A DNA stretch of 64,000 nt from Janthinobacterium sp. J1-1 (lineage in GTDB: Bacteria > Pseudomonadota > Gammaproteobacteria > Burkholderiales > Burkholderiaceae_D). The DNA lies in NCBI RefSeq assembly GCF_030944405.1, contig NZ_CP132339.1, forward strand, positions 3,224,001 to 3,288,000. The letters run 5' to 3'. Both the position numbers and the translations under genes were made by a program. This document shows positions 45,210 to 55,322 of the stretch, piece by piece. The notes under the pieces are model-generated. The model was given only the letters and a program-made list of their open reading frames with translations, was not told the origin of the DNA and made no database searches. Positions within the stretch are counted from its first letter, which is position 1. The number at the start of each line of letters is the position of its first letter.

Positions 45210-45279
45210 CTTTCTGGCGCTCGCTGCGGTCAAACCGTAGTGAGCGCTGATTCGGCGCCAACGTTCGTTGGCGCCTGAA
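45210..45279. promoter_or_regulatory. Two consecutive hairpins after fabF
   Basis: GCGCTC...GAGCGC with an inner CGGT-ACCG pair is followed by GGCGCCAAC-GTTC-GTTGGCGCC, a perfect 9 bp stem. There is no T-run, so this is more likely an mRNA-stabilising or weak termination structure than a strong terminator. Confidence 0.45.
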
Positions 45280-45329
45280 TTTGCCCGGCATGGTGCCGGC
45301 GCGCCTGATATTTTCCCCATTGAGAGTGT

Positions 45330-45785
45330 ATGTCGATTGCCATATCGGCTGTCCTGCGCACGCCTGTCGGTTTGCGTCTGCTGCAAGCGTGCCTGGGCGT
45401 CGCTGCCTTGCTGGCGGCCTGGCCGCTGGCAACGGGCGCTTACGCCCTGGGCTGGCCTGCCGCGCTGATCAGTGCCGCTGGCGGCGTGTTGTTGCTCGCT
45501 GCGCCGTGTTCTCACGGAAAGCCGCATACGCTTGATATTTCACCGGTCGGCCAGTTTCGGCTGACGGAACATGACGCATATGACGGTGTGCCGGTGTCGG
45601 CCACGCCGCCGCTGTGGCTGCTGCCCGGTTCGACCCTGTGGCCGGCGCTGCTGGTGCTGCGCCTGGGCGACGAGCAGAGGCGCATCGTCACGCTGGTGGT
45701 GCAGCGCGCTCTGCCGGCAACAAAGGCGTTCCGCGAACTGGCCGTGGCATGCCGCGCCATCGCGGCGCGGGGGAGGGTGTCATAA
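45330..45785 (+). CDS. Membrane protein of the YgfX (CptA-like) type
   Basis: The 151-residue product has two membrane helices near the N terminus (about 18-36 and 41-58) and a cytoplasmic C-terminal half. YgfX-like proteins, found between fabF and rpoE in many betaproteobacteria, fit this layout (WLLPGSTLWPALLVLRL). In E. coli YgfX (CptA) is paired with YgfY and affects cell shape; a toxin role here is inference. It is cotranscribed with fabF or rpoE. Confidence 0.6.
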   Translation: MSIAISAVLRTPVGLRLLQACLGVAALLAAWPLATGAYALGWPAALISAAGGVLLLAAPCSHGKPHTLDISPVGQFRLTEHDAYDGVPVSATPPLWLLPGSTLWPALLVLRLGDEQRRIVTLVVQRALPATKAFRELAVACRAIAARGRVS

Positions 45786-45873
45786 AAAGTGCGGCGAATA
45801 CTGAACTTCTTGCAGCGGGCCAACTCTATAACCATACAGGCGCCCGCGCTGCATGCTACCAGGGATACAGGGT

Positions 45874-46476
45874 GTGAGGACAGAACGCGAAGGTGATCAA
45901 TTATTGGTCGAGCGGGTCCAGGCTGGCGACAGGCGGGCATTCGACGTGCTGGTATCGAAATACCAGCGGCGCCTGATGCGGCTGGTATCGCGGCTGGTGC
46001 ATGACCCGGCGGAGGCCGAAGATGTGGTGCAAGAAACCTTTATCAAGGCCTATCGGGCGCTGCGGCATTTCCGCGGCGACGCGGCTTTTTATACCTGGCT
46101 TTATCGCATCGGCATCAATACGGCGAAAAACTACCTGGTCACGCAGAGCCGGCGCACGCCCACGTCCAGCGAGACGGATGCGGAGCAGGCCGAGTCTTTC
46201 GATGACGGCAACAAGCTGCGTGACAACAACACGCCGGAATCCGTGCTTGCCAGCAAGCAGATCGCCGCCACGGTCAACGCCGCCATGGATGTGCTGCCGA
46301 TCGAATTGCGCACCGCCATCGTGCTGCGTGAAATCGAGGGATTGAGCTATGAAGAAATTTCGGAAATCATGGCTTGCCCGATCGGCACCGTGCGCAGCCG
46401 TATCTTTCGGGCGCGCGAGGTGATTGCGGAAAAACTCAAACCCTTGCTGGACATGCCGATTGACAAGCGCTGGTAA
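45874..46476 (+). CDS. rpoE: RNA polymerase sigma factor RpoE (ECF type)
   Basis: Sigma-E directs transcription of envelope-stress genes. The product of about 200 residues has region 2 (QLLVERVQAGDRRAFDVLVSKYQ, DPAEAEDVVQETFIKAYRAL) and region 4 (LPIELRTAIVLREIEGLSYEEISEIMACPIGTVRSRIFRAREVI). I favour the GTG at 45874, which follows AGGGA; the ATG at 45853 is the alternative and adds seven residues. It is followed by rseA and mucD. Confidence 0.93.
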   Translation: MRTEREGDQLLVERVQAGDRRAFDVLVSKYQRRLMRLVSRLVHDPAEAEDVVQETFIKAYRALRHFRGDAAFYTWLYRIGINTAKNYLVTQSRRTPTSSETDAEQAESFDDGNKLRDNNTPESVLASKQIAATVNAAMDVLPIELRTAIVLREIEGLSYEEISEIMACPIGTVRSRIFRAREVIAEKLKPLLDMPIDKRW

Positions 46477-46529
46477 TACATTGACCATGAGAAAGCCGCA
46501 CCACTCCTTTTGAACTGGCAGGACCCACG

Positions 46530-46841
46530 ATGGACACATATCCAGGATTGCACGAGCATATTTCGGCCTTGGCCGATGGCGAACTGGCGGCCAGCGAACT
46601 CGAACTGGCGTTTGCGGCGCTCGACACCGATGCGGGGCGCCAGGCCTGGCAGGCCTACCGCCTGATCGGCGAAGCGCTGCGCGCAGGGCAGGATGCGAGC
46701 GTGCTGAGCGCCGGTTTCGGCGCGGCCCTGGCCGGCCGCCTGGCTGCCGAAGCCGCTCCCACGTCCGCACCGGCAGCCGTCCTGGCCGCTGTCGCGCCGG
46801 CTGCCGAACCGCTCAACACAGGCATTGTTCCCCAGCGCTAG
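46530..46841 (+). CDS. rseA: RseA-like anti-sigma factor, short and without a membrane helix
   Basis: Anti-sigma-E factors hold RpoE through an N-terminal domain and are tethered to the membrane. The N-terminal half of this 103-residue product fits the family (HEHISALADGELAASELELAFAAL, then QAWQAYRLIGEALRAG). The C-terminal half is Ala/Pro-rich and contains no predicted membrane helix or periplasmic domain, so the regulated cleavage cascade seen in E. coli seems impossible. It lies 53 bp after rpoE. Either a soluble variant or a truncated gene; no frameshifted continuation is visible in the 225 bp that follow. Confidence 0.82.
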   Translation: MDTYPGLHEHISALADGELAASELELAFAALDTDAGRQAWQAYRLIGEALRAGQDASVLSAGFGAALAGRLAAEAAPTSAPAAVLAAVAPAAEPLNTGIVPQR

Positions 46842-47066
46842 CCTGCTTACGCCAGCCTTAATGCGGGCGACTCCCTCTTGACACCGGCCTTCTGCACGAT
46901 TGACACTAGCCGCTGGCGATATCTTGCTTATGCGATATATTGTTGTACGGTTTGCCATGCGCGGTCTGTGCCTGACCGCCACTCCTGCCTCTGGCGCGCC
47001 CCTGGACGCAGCGTGGGGCAGGCGGGCGGCAGCCAGATTCGACTTACCATTCGAAAAGACTACTCC

Positions 47067-48560
47067 ATGAAAAAAAATATTTGTGCACCCAGCAAAACGT
47101 TTTCAGCGAAGACGCTTTCCGCCTTGTGTCTGGGGACCGCCGGCGTCTTCTTTGCGCCGGCCATGCTGGGCATGGCGCCGCCGGCCCGTGCCGCCGTGCC
47201 GTCTGTCAAACTGCCTGATTTTGCCGACCTGGTCGACGCGGTCGGCCCGGCCGTCGTCAATATCCGCACCACCGAACGGCTGAAAATGGGCGGCGCCGCC
47301 GCCGGCAGCAGCGACGAGCAGGAAATGCAGGAATTCCTGCGCCGCTTCTTCGGTGGCGCCATGCCGACGCCGCGCCAGCAGGACCCGCGCAGCCGCCGCG
47401 CGCCGCAGGAACAGGAAGTGCAGCGCGGCGTTGGCTCCGGCTTCATCATTTCCGCCGATGGCTACGTACTGAGCAATGCGCATGTGGTCGACGGCGCCGA
47501 TGAAGTCTATGTGACGCTGACCGACAAGCGCGAATTCAAGGCCAAGGTGATCGGCGCCGATGCGCGCACTGACGTGGCCCTGCTGAAAATCGAAGGCGCC
47601 AACCTGCCGCGCGTGACCATCGGCGACTCGGAGAAAATCCGTGTCGGCGAATGGGTGATCGCCATCGGTTCGCCGTTCAACCTGGAAAACACGGTCACGG
47701 CCGGCATTATCTCGGCCAAGTCGCGCGATACCGGCGACTATCTGCCGCTGATCCAGAGCGACGTGGCCGTCAATCCCGGCAATTCGGGCGGCCCCCTGAT
47801 CAACCTGCGTGGCGAAGTGATCGGCATCAACTCGCAGATCGCCACCCTGTCCGGCGCCTACAACGGCATTTCGTTTGCCGTGCCCATCGACGAAGCCATG
47901 CGTGTCGGCGAGCAACTGAAAAAAACCGGCAAGGTGGTGCGCGGCCGCATCGGCGTGCAGATCGGCGAAGTGAGCAAGGAAGTGGCCGAATCGCTGGGCT
48001 TGCCGAACGCCAAGGGTGCGCAGGTCTCGATGGTCGAACCCGGTGGCCCGGCCGACAAGGCCGGTGTCAAGCCTGGTGACATCATCCTGAAATTCAATGG
48101 CACCCAGATCGAGCGCTCGTCCGACCTGCCGCGCCTGGTGGGCGGCTCCGCCGTCAATGGCAAGGCCAGCATCACAGTCTGGCGCAAGGGCGCGCAGCAG
48201 GAACTGCCGGTGACGGTGGCCGAGCTGGAAGGCGAGAAAACCGCCGGCAAGGCCGCAGCCAAGCAGCCCGAAGCACAGACCAGCAATGCATTGGGACTGA
48301 AGGTCAGCGACGTGCCTGCCGCCAAAAAGCAGGAACTGAAGATCGATGCCGGCGTGCTGGTCGATGACGCCGATGGCGTGGCGGCCCTGGCCGGCCTGCA
48401 GCCCGGCGACGTGATCCTGCAATTGAACAACGTTGCCGTGCGCGACGCCAAGCAGTTCAATGCGCTGGTGGCCAAGCTCGATCCGAAGAAAACCTCGGCC
48501 GTGCTGGTGCGCCGTGGCGAAACGGCGCAGTTTGTTTCCTTGCGTCCGTTTGCAAAATAA
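47067..48560 (+). CDS. mucD: MucD/DegP-type periplasmic serine protease
   Basis: Do-family protease that degrades or refolds damaged periplasmic proteins. The 497-residue product has a signal peptide (about 1-42), the catalytic triad in NAHVV (H139), ARTDVALLKI (D169) and PGNSGGPL (S240), and two PDZ domains (about 280-370 and 410-490). It lies downstream of rpoE and rseA, as MucD does in other bacteria, but no rseB gene separates them. The ATG at 47067 is used; the longer frame upstream is not supported. Confidence 0.93.
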   Translation: MKKNICAPSKTFSAKTLSALCLGTAGVFFAPAMLGMAPPARAAVPSVKLPDFADLVDAVGPAVVNIRTTERLKMGGAAAGSSDEQEMQEFLRRFFGGAMPTPRQQDPRSRRAPQEQEVQRGVGSGFIISADGYVLSNAHVVDGADEVYVTLTDKREFKAKVIGADARTDVALLKIEGANLPRVTIGDSEKIRVGEWVIAIGSPFNLENTVTAGIISAKSRDTGDYLPLIQSDVAVNPGNSGGPLINLRGEVIGINSQIATLSGAYNGISFAVPIDEAMRVGEQLKKTGKVVRGRIGVQIGEVSKEVAESLGLPNAKGAQVSMVEPGGPADKAGVKPGDIILKFNGTQIERSSDLPRLVGGSAVNGKASITVWRKGAQQELPVTVAELEGEKTAGKAAAKQPEAQTSNALGLKVSDVPAAKKQELKIDAGVLVDDADGVAALAGLQPGDVILQLNNVAVRDAKQFNALVAKLDPKKTSAVLVRRGETAQFVSLRPFAK

Positions 48561-48586
48561 CTTTCAACCCGCGCCCCGCGACAGCC

Positions 48587-48613
48587 GGGGTCGGACCCTT
48601 AGGGACCGACCCC
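48587..48613. repeat. REP-like palindrome, copy 2
   Basis: GGGGTCGGACCC-TTA-GGGACCGACCCC, one mismatch in twelve, lies after mucD and before the glutaredoxin gene. Related to the elements at 27773 and 51881. Confidence 0.75.
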
Positions 48614-48642
48614 AGTCTTTGCTTGGGGTTATTCAAGTTCCC

Positions 48643-48888
48643 ATGCACTTCACCCTCTACTCCCGCAGTTATTGCCATCTATGCCAGGACATGTTCGACG
48701 CCCTGCAACGGTTGCAAACCCCCGCCAAGCCCTTCACGGTCGAGGTGATCGATATCGACACTTCGCCCGACCCCTCGCTGCTGGCGCGTTTCGACGAGCT
48801 GGTGCCGGTGCTGTTCGGCGACCTGGATCAACCCGAGCTCTGCCATTATTTCCTTGATGAAGCCGCCGTGCGCCGCCATCTGGCATGA
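48643..48888 (+). CDS. Glutaredoxin-family small protein
   Basis: The 81-residue product has a thioredoxin-like fold with the CHLC redox pair (C11, C14) in YSRSYCHLCQDMFDAL and a TVEVIDIDTSPD segment. It is the short glutaredoxin-like protein that often sits between mucD and lepA in betaproteobacteria. The ATG at 48643 fits this family better than the longer frame upstream. Confidence 0.84.
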   Translation: MHFTLYSRSYCHLCQDMFDALQRLQTPAKPFTVEVIDIDTSPDPSLLARFDELVPVLFGDLDQPELCHYFLDEAAVRRHLA

Positions 48889-49014
48889 ACTGAATGGCTG
48901 ATTTACATCGCTGCCCGGGAGGCAGCCGCTGAAAGACGGGCTTTCTACTCTGAAATCCGGTAAAATGGGGAGGTCGAAAAAGCTCCTGTCCGCAGCAGCA
49001 GCTTATGTCGCTTC

Positions 49015-49062
49015 AAAAGCGCTCGCCTGGACATGCAGATGTCCTGCCCGGAGCGCTTTTTT
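49015..49062 (+). terminator. Strong hairpin terminator before lepA
   Basis: AAAAGCGCTC pairs with GAGCGCTTTT, an inner GGACAT-GCAG-ATGTCC stem extends it, and T6 follows. It ends the upstream transcript. The sequence ahead of it could also belong to a small RNA starting near 48972. Confidence 0.8.
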
Positions 49063-49161
49063 CATCATGAGTGGGGTGCCCGGTTTTGGCCCGGTTTGAC
49101 CCGGGCATGATCCCCTTGAATCCTGTTAAAGCAGTGTTGTCACTCGCACATATATTAGTTA

Positions 49162-50952
49162 ATGAATAACATACGCAATTTCTCCATCATCGCCCATATT
49201 GACCACGGTAAATCGACCCTGGCTGACCGCATCATTCAATTGTGCGGCGGCTTGTCCGACCGCGAGATGGAGGCGCAGGTGCTCGATTCGATGGATCTGG
49301 AGCGCGAACGCGGCATTACCATCAAGGCGCAAACGGCGGCCCTGCACTACAAGGCGCGCGACGGCCAGATCTACAACCTGAACCTGATCGATACACCGGG
49401 CCACGTCGACTTCAGTTATGAAGTGTCGCGCTCGCTGTCCGCCTGCGAAGGCGCGCTGCTGGTGGTCGACGCGTCGCAAGGCGTGGAAGCGCAGACCGTC
49501 GCCAACTGCTACACGGCGCTGGACCTGGGCGTGGAAGTGGTGCCGGTCCTGAATAAAATCGACTTGCCGAACGCCGATCCTCCGAACGCGATTGCCGAAA
49601 TCGAAGACGTGATCGGCATCGACGCCGGCGACGCGGTCCACTGCTCGGCCAAGACCGGCTTTGGCGTGCTCGACGTGCTGGAGCAACTGATCGTCAAGGT
49701 GCCGCCACCGAAGGGTGATCCGGACGCGCCGTTGCAGGCGCTGATCGTCGACTCCTGGTACGACGCCTATGTGGGCGTGGTGATGCTGGTGCGCGTGGTC
49801 AACGGCACCCTGAAACCGAAAGACAAGATCCGCCTGATGGCCACCGATTCGGTGCAGCTGGTGGAAGATATCGGCGTGTTTTCGCCGCGCTCGCAATCGT
49901 TGCCGCAACTGTCCGCAGGGCAGGTGGGCTTCGTCATCGCCGGCATCAAGGAACTGAAAGCGGCCAAGGTGGGCGATACCGTCACCCTGGCCAGCCGTCC
50001 CGCCAGCGAGCCATTGCCAGGCTTCAAGGAAGTGCAGCCGCAGGTGTTTGCCGGCCTGTTCCCGGTCGAAGCGAACCAGTACGATGCGCTGCGCGACTCG
50101 CTGGAAAAACTGAAACTGAACGACGCCGCCCTGATGTACGAGCCGGAAGTATCGCAGGCGCTAGGCTTCGGCTTCCGCTGCGGCTTCCTGGGCCTGCTGC
50201 ACATGGAAATCGTGCAGGAGCGCCTCGAGCGCGAATTCGACATGGACCTGATCACCACCGCGCCGACCGTGGTGTACGAAGTGATCCAGCGTGACGGTAC
50301 CCTGATCAACGTCGACAATCCGTCGAAGATGCCGGACCCTTCGCGCATCGAGGAAGTGCGCGAGCCTATCGTCACGGTCAACCTGTATATGCCGCAGGAA
50401 TATGTCGGCTCGGTGATCACCCTGTGTATCGCCAAGCGCGGCATCCAGATGGACATGAGCTACCACGGCCGCCAGGTCAAGCTGATCTATGAAATGCCGA
50501 TGGCCGAGATCGTGCTGGACTTCTTCGACCGCCTGAAATCGACCTCGCGCGGCTATGCCTCGATGGATTACGAGTTCAAGGAATACCGCGCCGCCGACGT
50601 GGTCAAGGTCGACATGCTGATCAACAGCGAAAAAGTCGATGCGCTGGCCATTATCGTGCACCGTTCGAACAGCCAGTACCGTGGCCGCCAGGTGGCTGCC
50701 AAAATGCGCGAACTGATCCCGCGCCAGATGTTCGACGTGGCCATTCAAGCCACCATCGGCGCCAACATCATTTCGCGTGAAAACGTGAAAGCGCTGCGCA
50801 AGAACGTGCTGGCCAAGTGCTATGGCGGCGATATCAGCCGCAAGAAAAAATTGCTGGAAAAACAAAAGGCGGGCAAGAAGCGCATGAAACAAGTGGGTTC
50901 CGTGGAGATTCCACAAGAAGCCTTCCTGGCAATCTTACAAGTGGACGGCTAA
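49162..50952 (+). CDS. lepA: Elongation factor 4 (LepA)
   Basis: LepA is a ribosome-dependent GTPase that helps 30S biogenesis and back-translocation. The 596-residue product starts with AHIDHGKST (11-19), has [22 protein letters not shown] and the C-terminal domain specific to LepA (ending [19 protein letters not shown]). It precedes lepB by 3 bp, the usual order. Confidence 0.96.
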   Translation: MNNIRNFSIIAHIDHGKSTLADRIIQLCGGLSDREMEAQVLDSMDLERERGITIKAQTAALHYKARDGQIYNLNLIDTPGHVDFSYEVSRSLSACEGALLVVDASQGVEAQTVANCYTALDLGVEVVPVLNKIDLPNADPPNAIAEIEDVIGIDAGDAVHCSAKTGFGVLDVLEQLIVKVPPPKGDPDAPLQALIVDSWYDAYVGVVMLVRVVNGTLKPKDKIRLMATDSVQLVEDIGVFSPRSQSLPQLSAGQVGFVIAGIKELKAAKVGDTVTLASRPASEPLPGFKEVQPQVFAGLFPVEANQYDALRDSLEKLKLNDAALMYEPEVSQALGFGFRCGFLGLLHMEIVQERLEREFDMDLITTAPTVVYEVIQRDGTLINVDNPSKMPDPSRIEEVREPIVTVNLYMPQEYVGSVITLCIAKRGIQMDMSYHGRQVKLIYEMPMAEIVLDFFDRLKSTSRGYASMDYEFKEYRAADVVKVDMLINSEKVDALAIIVHRSNSQYRGRQVAAKMRELIPRQMFDVAIQATIGANIISRENVKALRKNVLAKCYGGDISRKKKLLEKQKAGKKRMKQVGSVEIPQEAFLAILQVDG

Positions 50953-50955
50953 CAC

Positions 50956-51873
50956 ATGAACCTGCAAGTGATTTTAGGAAATTTCGCGCTGATTTTGTTC
51001 GTCCTGATGGTCATCACGGGTTTTGTCTGGTGCCTGGACGTATTTTATTTGTCGAAACAGCGCCGCCTGGCGGCCGACCGCGCGCTGGCGGATTTCGACG
51101 CGCGCCAGTCCAAGCTGGCCGCCGAAGGCATCAAGTCCGAGCATGGCGGCAGCCGCGCCACGATCGAAGCGGCGCTGCTGCGCCAGCCGACCTGGGTCGA
51201 GTATTCGGGCAGCTTCTTTCCGGTGATTGCGATGGTCTTCTGCCTGCGCTCGTTCCTGTACGAGCCGTTCAAGATCCCGTCGAGCTCGATGGTGCCGACC
51301 TTGCTGGTGGGTGACCTGATCCTGGTAAACAAGTTTACTTATGGCATTCGTTTGCCGATCGTCAACAAACGCATCATCGAAGTCAATGATCCGCAGCGTG
51401 GCGACGTGATGGTGTTCAAGTATCCGAAGGACATGTCGCAAGACTACATCAAGCGCGTGATCGGTGTGCCTGGTGATAAAATCACCTATGACAACAAGCG
51501 CCTGACCGTGAATGGGAAGCCGGTCAGCTACACGCCGCTCGATGACTACCTCGACGACGAGAGCACCGTGTACCACAAGCAGCTGGAAGAAAACCTGACG
51601 GGCGTCAGCCACCGCATCCTCAACGACGATCCGGCGCCGACCCTGAACCTGGGGCAGGTCACCGACTTTCCGCACAAGGATGCCTGCGACTACAACGAAG
51701 ACGGCTTTACTTGCGTCGTGCCAGCAGGAAATTATTTCATGATGGGCGACAACCGCGACAACAGTGCGGACAGCCGCTACTGGGGTTTCGTGCCGAACGA
51801 GAATATCGTCGGCAAGGCTTTCCTGGTGTGGATGAATTTCAGCAATCCGAAACGCGTGGGCGGCATCCACTAA
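50956..51873 (+). CDS. lepB: Signal peptidase I
   Basis: LepB removes signal peptides at the periplasmic face of the inner membrane. The 305-residue product has two membrane helices (about 6-26 and 84-101), the catalytic Ser in SSSMVPTLL (S111) and Lys in [11 protein letters not shown] (K166), and [17 protein letters not shown] near the end. It follows lepA by 3 bp. Confidence 0.96.
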   Translation: MNLQVILGNFALILFVLMVITGFVWCLDVFYLSKQRRLAADRALADFDARQSKLAAEGIKSEHGGSRATIEAALLRQPTWVEYSGSFFPVIAMVFCLRSFLYEPFKIPSSSMVPTLLVGDLILVNKFTYGIRLPIVNKRIIEVNDPQRGDVMVFKYPKDMSQDYIKRVIGVPGDKITYDNKRLTVNGKPVSYTPLDDYLDDESTVYHKQLEENLTGVSHRILNDDPAPTLNLGQVTDFPHKDACDYNEDGFTCVVPAGNYFMMGDNRDNSADSRYWGFVPNENIVGKAFLVWMNFSNPKRVGGIH

Positions 51874-51880
51874 GCCGCTT

Positions 51881-51901
51881 GGGTCCTTCGGGACCCACCC
51901 C
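51881..51901. repeat. REP-like palindrome, copy 3
   Basis: GGGTCC-TTCG-GGACCC followed by ACCCC, with a UUCG-type loop, between lepB and rnc. In reverse orientation it matches the core GGGGT-GG-CCCGAAGGA of the copy at 27773. Confidence 0.65.
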
Positions 51902-51964
51902 GCATGCCGTGCGCCCGATACCCGCGCCGGCATGCCGAATCAATCAGATGACACAGAACCAACA

Positions 51965-52768
51965 ATGAATCTTCAGCTATTGCAAACCCGTCTAGGCTAT
52001 ACGTTCCAGGATGCTGGCCTGTTGCAGCAAGCCTTGACGCATCGTAGCCACAGCAGTTTGCATAATGAGCGGCTGGAATTCCTCGGCGACTCGATACTCA
52101 ACTGCGTGGTCGCGTCCATCCTGTACGAGCGCTTCAAGGCCATCGACGAGGGCGATCTGTCGCGCCTGCGCGCCAACCTCGTCAAGCAGCAGTCGCTGTA
52201 TGAAATCGCGCAAAAGCTGGAATTGTCGCAGTTCCTGCGCCTCGGCGAAGGCGAACTGAAATCGGGCGGTTTCCGCCGTCCGTCGATCCTGGCCGATACC
52301 CTGGAAGCGTTGCTGGGGGCCATTTTCCTCGACACCGGTTTCGATGCCGCCAGCACCGTGATCCGCGCCTTTTATATTCCCATCCTCGACTCGGTCGATC
52401 CGCAGACCTTGGGCAAGGATGCCAAGACCCTGCTGCAGGAGTTTTTGCAGAGTAAAAAAATCTCGCTGCCACAATACAATGTGGTGGCCACCCACGGCGC
52501 CGCCCACAGCCAGGAATTCGAGATCGAATGCCTGGTGCCGAAATTGAATATCCAGGTCTACGGTCGTGGCGGAAGCCGCCGCGCCGGTGAGCAAGCCGCC
52601 GCCAAACTGGCGCTGGAGGTGGCCGAGCAGGCACTGCTGAAGTCGCCCGCCGCCAACCGCAAGCCCAAACCGCGCGCCGCCCAGCTCAAGCTGGCCGGCA
52701 TTGCCACCATCCAGAGCGACGACGCCGCAGTCGCCGCTCACACTCAACAGAAATCGACACTCGCATGA
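51965..52768 (+). CDS. rnc: Ribonuclease III
   Basis: RNase III cleaves double-stranded RNA in rRNA processing and regulation. The 267-residue product has the signature [11 protein letters not shown] (35-45), a second acidic site in [15 protein letters not shown] (about 110-124) and a dsRNA-binding domain (about 155-225). A C-terminal extension (about 225-267) is longer than in E. coli. The ATG at 51965 aligns with the family start. It overlaps era by 4 bp. Confidence 0.95.
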   Translation: MNLQLLQTRLGYTFQDAGLLQQALTHRSHSSLHNERLEFLGDSILNCVVASILYERFKAIDEGDLSRLRANLVKQQSLYEIAQKLELSQFLRLGEGELKSGGFRRPSILADTLEALLGAIFLDTGFDAASTVIRAFYIPILDSVDPQTLGKDAKTLLQEFLQSKKISLPQYNVVATHGAAHSQEFEIECLVPKLNIQVYGRGGSRRAGEQAAAKLALEVAEQALLKSPAANRKPKPRAAQLKLAGIATIQSDDAAVAAHTQQKSTLA

Positions 52769-53667
52769 CAGCCACCAAAATGCCCGACAACTTCCGCTGT
52801 GGCTATATCGCCATCGTGGGCCGCCCGAACGTGGGCAAATCGACCCTGATGAACGTGCTGATCGGCGCGAAGGTCAGCATCACGTCGCGCAAGGCGCAGA
52901 CCACGCGCCACCGCATCACCGGCATCCAGACCGTGCCCGACGCGCAGTTCATCTACGTCGACACGCCCGGCTTCCAGACGCGCCACTCGAACGCGCTGAA
53001 CAAGACGCTGAACAAGACCGTCACCAATACCCTGATCTCGTCGGACGTGATCCTGTACGTGATCGAGGCGGGCACGTTCGGCCCGGCCGACCAGCAGGTG
53101 ATGGACTTGCTGCCGAAAGAGGTGCCGTGCATCCTGGTGATCAACAAGTCGGACCGCGTGAAAGACAAGGCGGTGCTGCTGCCGTTCGCGCAGAAAGTCG
53201 CCGCCATGCGCGACTTCGCCGCCATCGTGCCGGTCTCGGCCAAGCTGCATTTCCAGCTGGAAGGCTTGCAGAACGAGATCAAGCGCTTCCTGCCGGAAAA
53301 CCAGCCCATCTTCGGGCCGGACGACATCACCGACCGCAGCGAAAAATTCCTCGCCTCGGAAATCGTGCGTGAAAAACTGTTCCGCTTTGTCGGCGACGAA
53401 CTGCCGTACACCAGCACGGTATTGATCGAGAAATTCGAGCAGGAAGGCGACCTGCGCCGCGTGTTTGCGGCCATCCTGGTCGAGCGTGATACGCATAAAT
53501 CGATGATCATCGGTAACAAGGGCGCGCGCCTGAAGGACGTCTCGACCCAGGCCCGCCTGGACATGGAAAAGCTGTTCGGCGGCCCGGTCTACCTGGAAAT
53601 CTGGGTCAAGGTCAAATCGGGCTGGGCCGACAACGAAGCGGGCCTGCGCGCCTACGGCTACGAGTAA
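52765..53667 (+). CDS. era: GTPase Era
   Basis: Era is an essential GTPase that binds 16S rRNA and couples ribosome assembly to growth. The 300-residue product has GRPNVGKST (19-27), DTPGFQ, NKSD and a C-terminal KH domain (VIVRE...[15 protein letters not shown]). The ATGA overlap with rnc couples the genes, the conserved rnc-era pair. Confidence 0.96.
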   Translation: MTATKMPDNFRCGYIAIVGRPNVGKSTLMNVLIGAKVSITSRKAQTTRHRITGIQTVPDAQFIYVDTPGFQTRHSNALNKTLNKTVTNTLISSDVILYVIEAGTFGPADQQVMDLLPKEVPCILVINKSDRVKDKAVLLPFAQKVAAMRDFAAIVPVSAKLHFQLEGLQNEIKRFLPENQPIFGPDDITDRSEKFLASEIVREKLFRFVGDELPYTSTVLIEKFEQEGDLRRVFAAILVERDTHKSMIIGNKGARLKDVSTQARLDMEKLFGGPVYLEIWVKVKSGWADNEAGLRAYGYE

Positions 53668-53695
53668 GTCCACCCCAGGGGATGACGCCACACGC

Positions 53696-54520
53696 ATGAG
53701 CACCACCACGCCAGCGCTGCCAGGCGCCGTCCCGGCAGTCCCGCTGCAGAGCGCCGCTGTGCCATCCCCGCCAGCGCCCCGGCGCACGGCCAGCCGCCCG
53801 CCCGGGCGCGATGGCCGCATCACGGGCCAGCCCGCCTTCGTGCTGCACAGCTACCCGCATAAAGAAACCAGCCTGATCATCGATGTGCTGACGCGCGACC
53901 ATGGCCGCATCGCGCTGGTCGCCAAGGGCGCCAAGCGTCCCCATTCGCAACTGCGCGGCGTGCTGCAGACCTTCCAGCCGCTGCAGGCGGGCTGGACCGG
54001 CAAGTCCGAGCTGCGCATCCTGACGGGCGCCGAATGGGTGGGCGGCATGCTGCCGCTGGAAAAGACCGCCTTGCTGTGCGGCTTCTACCTGAACGAATTG
54101 CTGGTCAAACTGCTGGCGCGCGACGATCCGCACCCGGTCCTGTTCGACCACTACGTTGCCACCTTGAATCAACTGGCGCACAATGAACCGGCGCCCATCG
54201 TGCTGCGCAAGTTCGAGCGCGCGCTGTTGAAGGAAACCGGCGTGGCGGCCGACCTGGTGCGCTGCACCGGCACGCGCCAGCCGGTGCAGGCGGGGCAGAT
54301 CTATGTGGTCGACCCAGAGCGCGGCCCGCGTCCGGCGCAGGCCGGCGACGCCTGGCCGCGCATTACCGGCAAGACCCTGCTTGACATGGAGTGCGAAGAT
54401 TATGCCGATGCCGCCACGCAGGCGCAAAGCAAGACCTTGATGCGCTTTTTGCTGGCCCATCAGCTCGGTGGCGCGACCCTGAACACGCGCCAGATGCTGA
54501 TCGATTTGATGCAGTTGTAA
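53696..54520 (+). CDS. recO: DNA repair protein RecO
   Basis: RecO helps load RecA onto SSB-coated DNA during recombinational repair. The 274-residue product has the OB-fold start ([36 protein letters not shown]) and a helical C-terminal half. An N-terminal extension of about 43 Pro/Ala/Arg-rich residues precedes the OB fold; a later start would remove it, but I see none well placed. It sits after era and before pdxJ, as in many betaproteobacteria. Confidence 0.9.
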   Translation: MSTTTPALPGAVPAVPLQSAAVPSPPAPRRTASRPPGRDGRITGQPAFVLHSYPHKETSLIIDVLTRDHGRIALVAKGAKRPHSQLRGVLQTFQPLQAGWTGKSELRILTGAEWVGGMLPLEKTALLCGFYLNELLVKLLARDDPHPVLFDHYVATLNQLAHNEPAPIVLRKFERALLKETGVAADLVRCTGTRQPVQAGQIYVVDPERGPRPAQAGDAWPRITGKTLLDMECEDYADAATQAQSKTLMRFLLAHQLGGATLNTRQMLIDLMQL

Positions 54521-54554
54521 TGTTCAACCTACACAGTTATTACGGAAAATTACC

Positions 54555-55322
54555 ATGAGCTTTTTGCAGCCAGCCGGCCCCGTCATCGACCTGGGCGTCA
54601 ATATCGACCACGTGGCCACCTTGCGCAATGCGCGCGGCACGCAGTATCCGGACCCGATCCGCGCGGCCCTGCTGGCCGAACAGGCCGGCGCCGATTGCAT
54701 CACCTTGCATTTGCGCGAAGACCGCCGCCATATCAAGGACGCCGACGTGATCGCCATCGCGCCGCAACTGCTGACGCGCATGAACCTGGAAGCGGCCGTC
54801 ACCGCCGAGATGGTCGATTTTGCCTGCCGCATCAAGCCGGCGGACGTCTGCCTGGTGCCGGAAAAACGCACCGAAGTGACCACCGAAGGCGGCCTGGACG
54901 TGGTGCGCTATTACAAGGAAGTGTCGGCGGCCGTCAAGCAACTGCAAGGCGAGGGCATCCGCGTCAGCCTGTTTATCGATGCCGATGAGGCGCAGATCGC
55001 TGCCGCAGCCGAGATGGGCGCGCCCGTGATCGAGCTGCATACGGGCCGCTATGCGGATGCCGAAGGTGAAGCGCAACTGGCGGAACTCGAACGCATCAAG
55101 GCCGGCGTGCTGTTTGGCGCCACCCGTGGCTTGAAGGTCAATGCGGGCCACGGTTTGCATTACACCAATGTGCAGGCGATCGCCGCGATTCCCGATATCG
55201 CCGAACTCAATATCGGCCACGCCATCGTGGCCCATGCCGTGTTTGTCGGCTGGGAAAACGCCGTGCGTGAAATGAAGGCCATCATGGTTGCGACACGCGT
55301 CGGTCATCGGGCGGGCAAATAA
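54555..55322 (+). CDS. pdxJ: Pyridoxine 5'-phosphate synthase
   Basis: PdxJ joins 1-deoxy-xylulose 5-phosphate and aminoacetone phosphate into pyridoxine 5'-phosphate. The 255-residue product has the signature [22 protein letters not shown] and [10 protein letters not shown], and ends with a conserved [21 protein letters not shown]. It overlaps acpS by 1 bp (TAATG). Confidence 0.95.
   Translation: MSFLQPAGPVIDLGVNIDHVATLRNARGTQYPDPIRAALLAEQAGADCITLHLREDRRHIKDADVIAIAPQLLTRMNLEAAVTAEMVDFACRIKPADVCLVPEKRTEVTTEGGLDVVRYYKEVSAAVKQLQGEGIRVSLFIDADEAQIAAAAEMGAPVIELHTGRYADAEGEAQLAELERIKAGVLFGATRGLKVNAGHGLHYTNVQAIAAIPDIAELNIGHAIVAHAVFVGWENAVREMKAIMVATRVGHRAGK

Noticed and set aside
46842..47066. Possible rest of rseA or an rseB fragment after the short rseA
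   Set aside because: No frame in these bases shows a membrane helix or RseB-like segments, so I do not call a frameshift.
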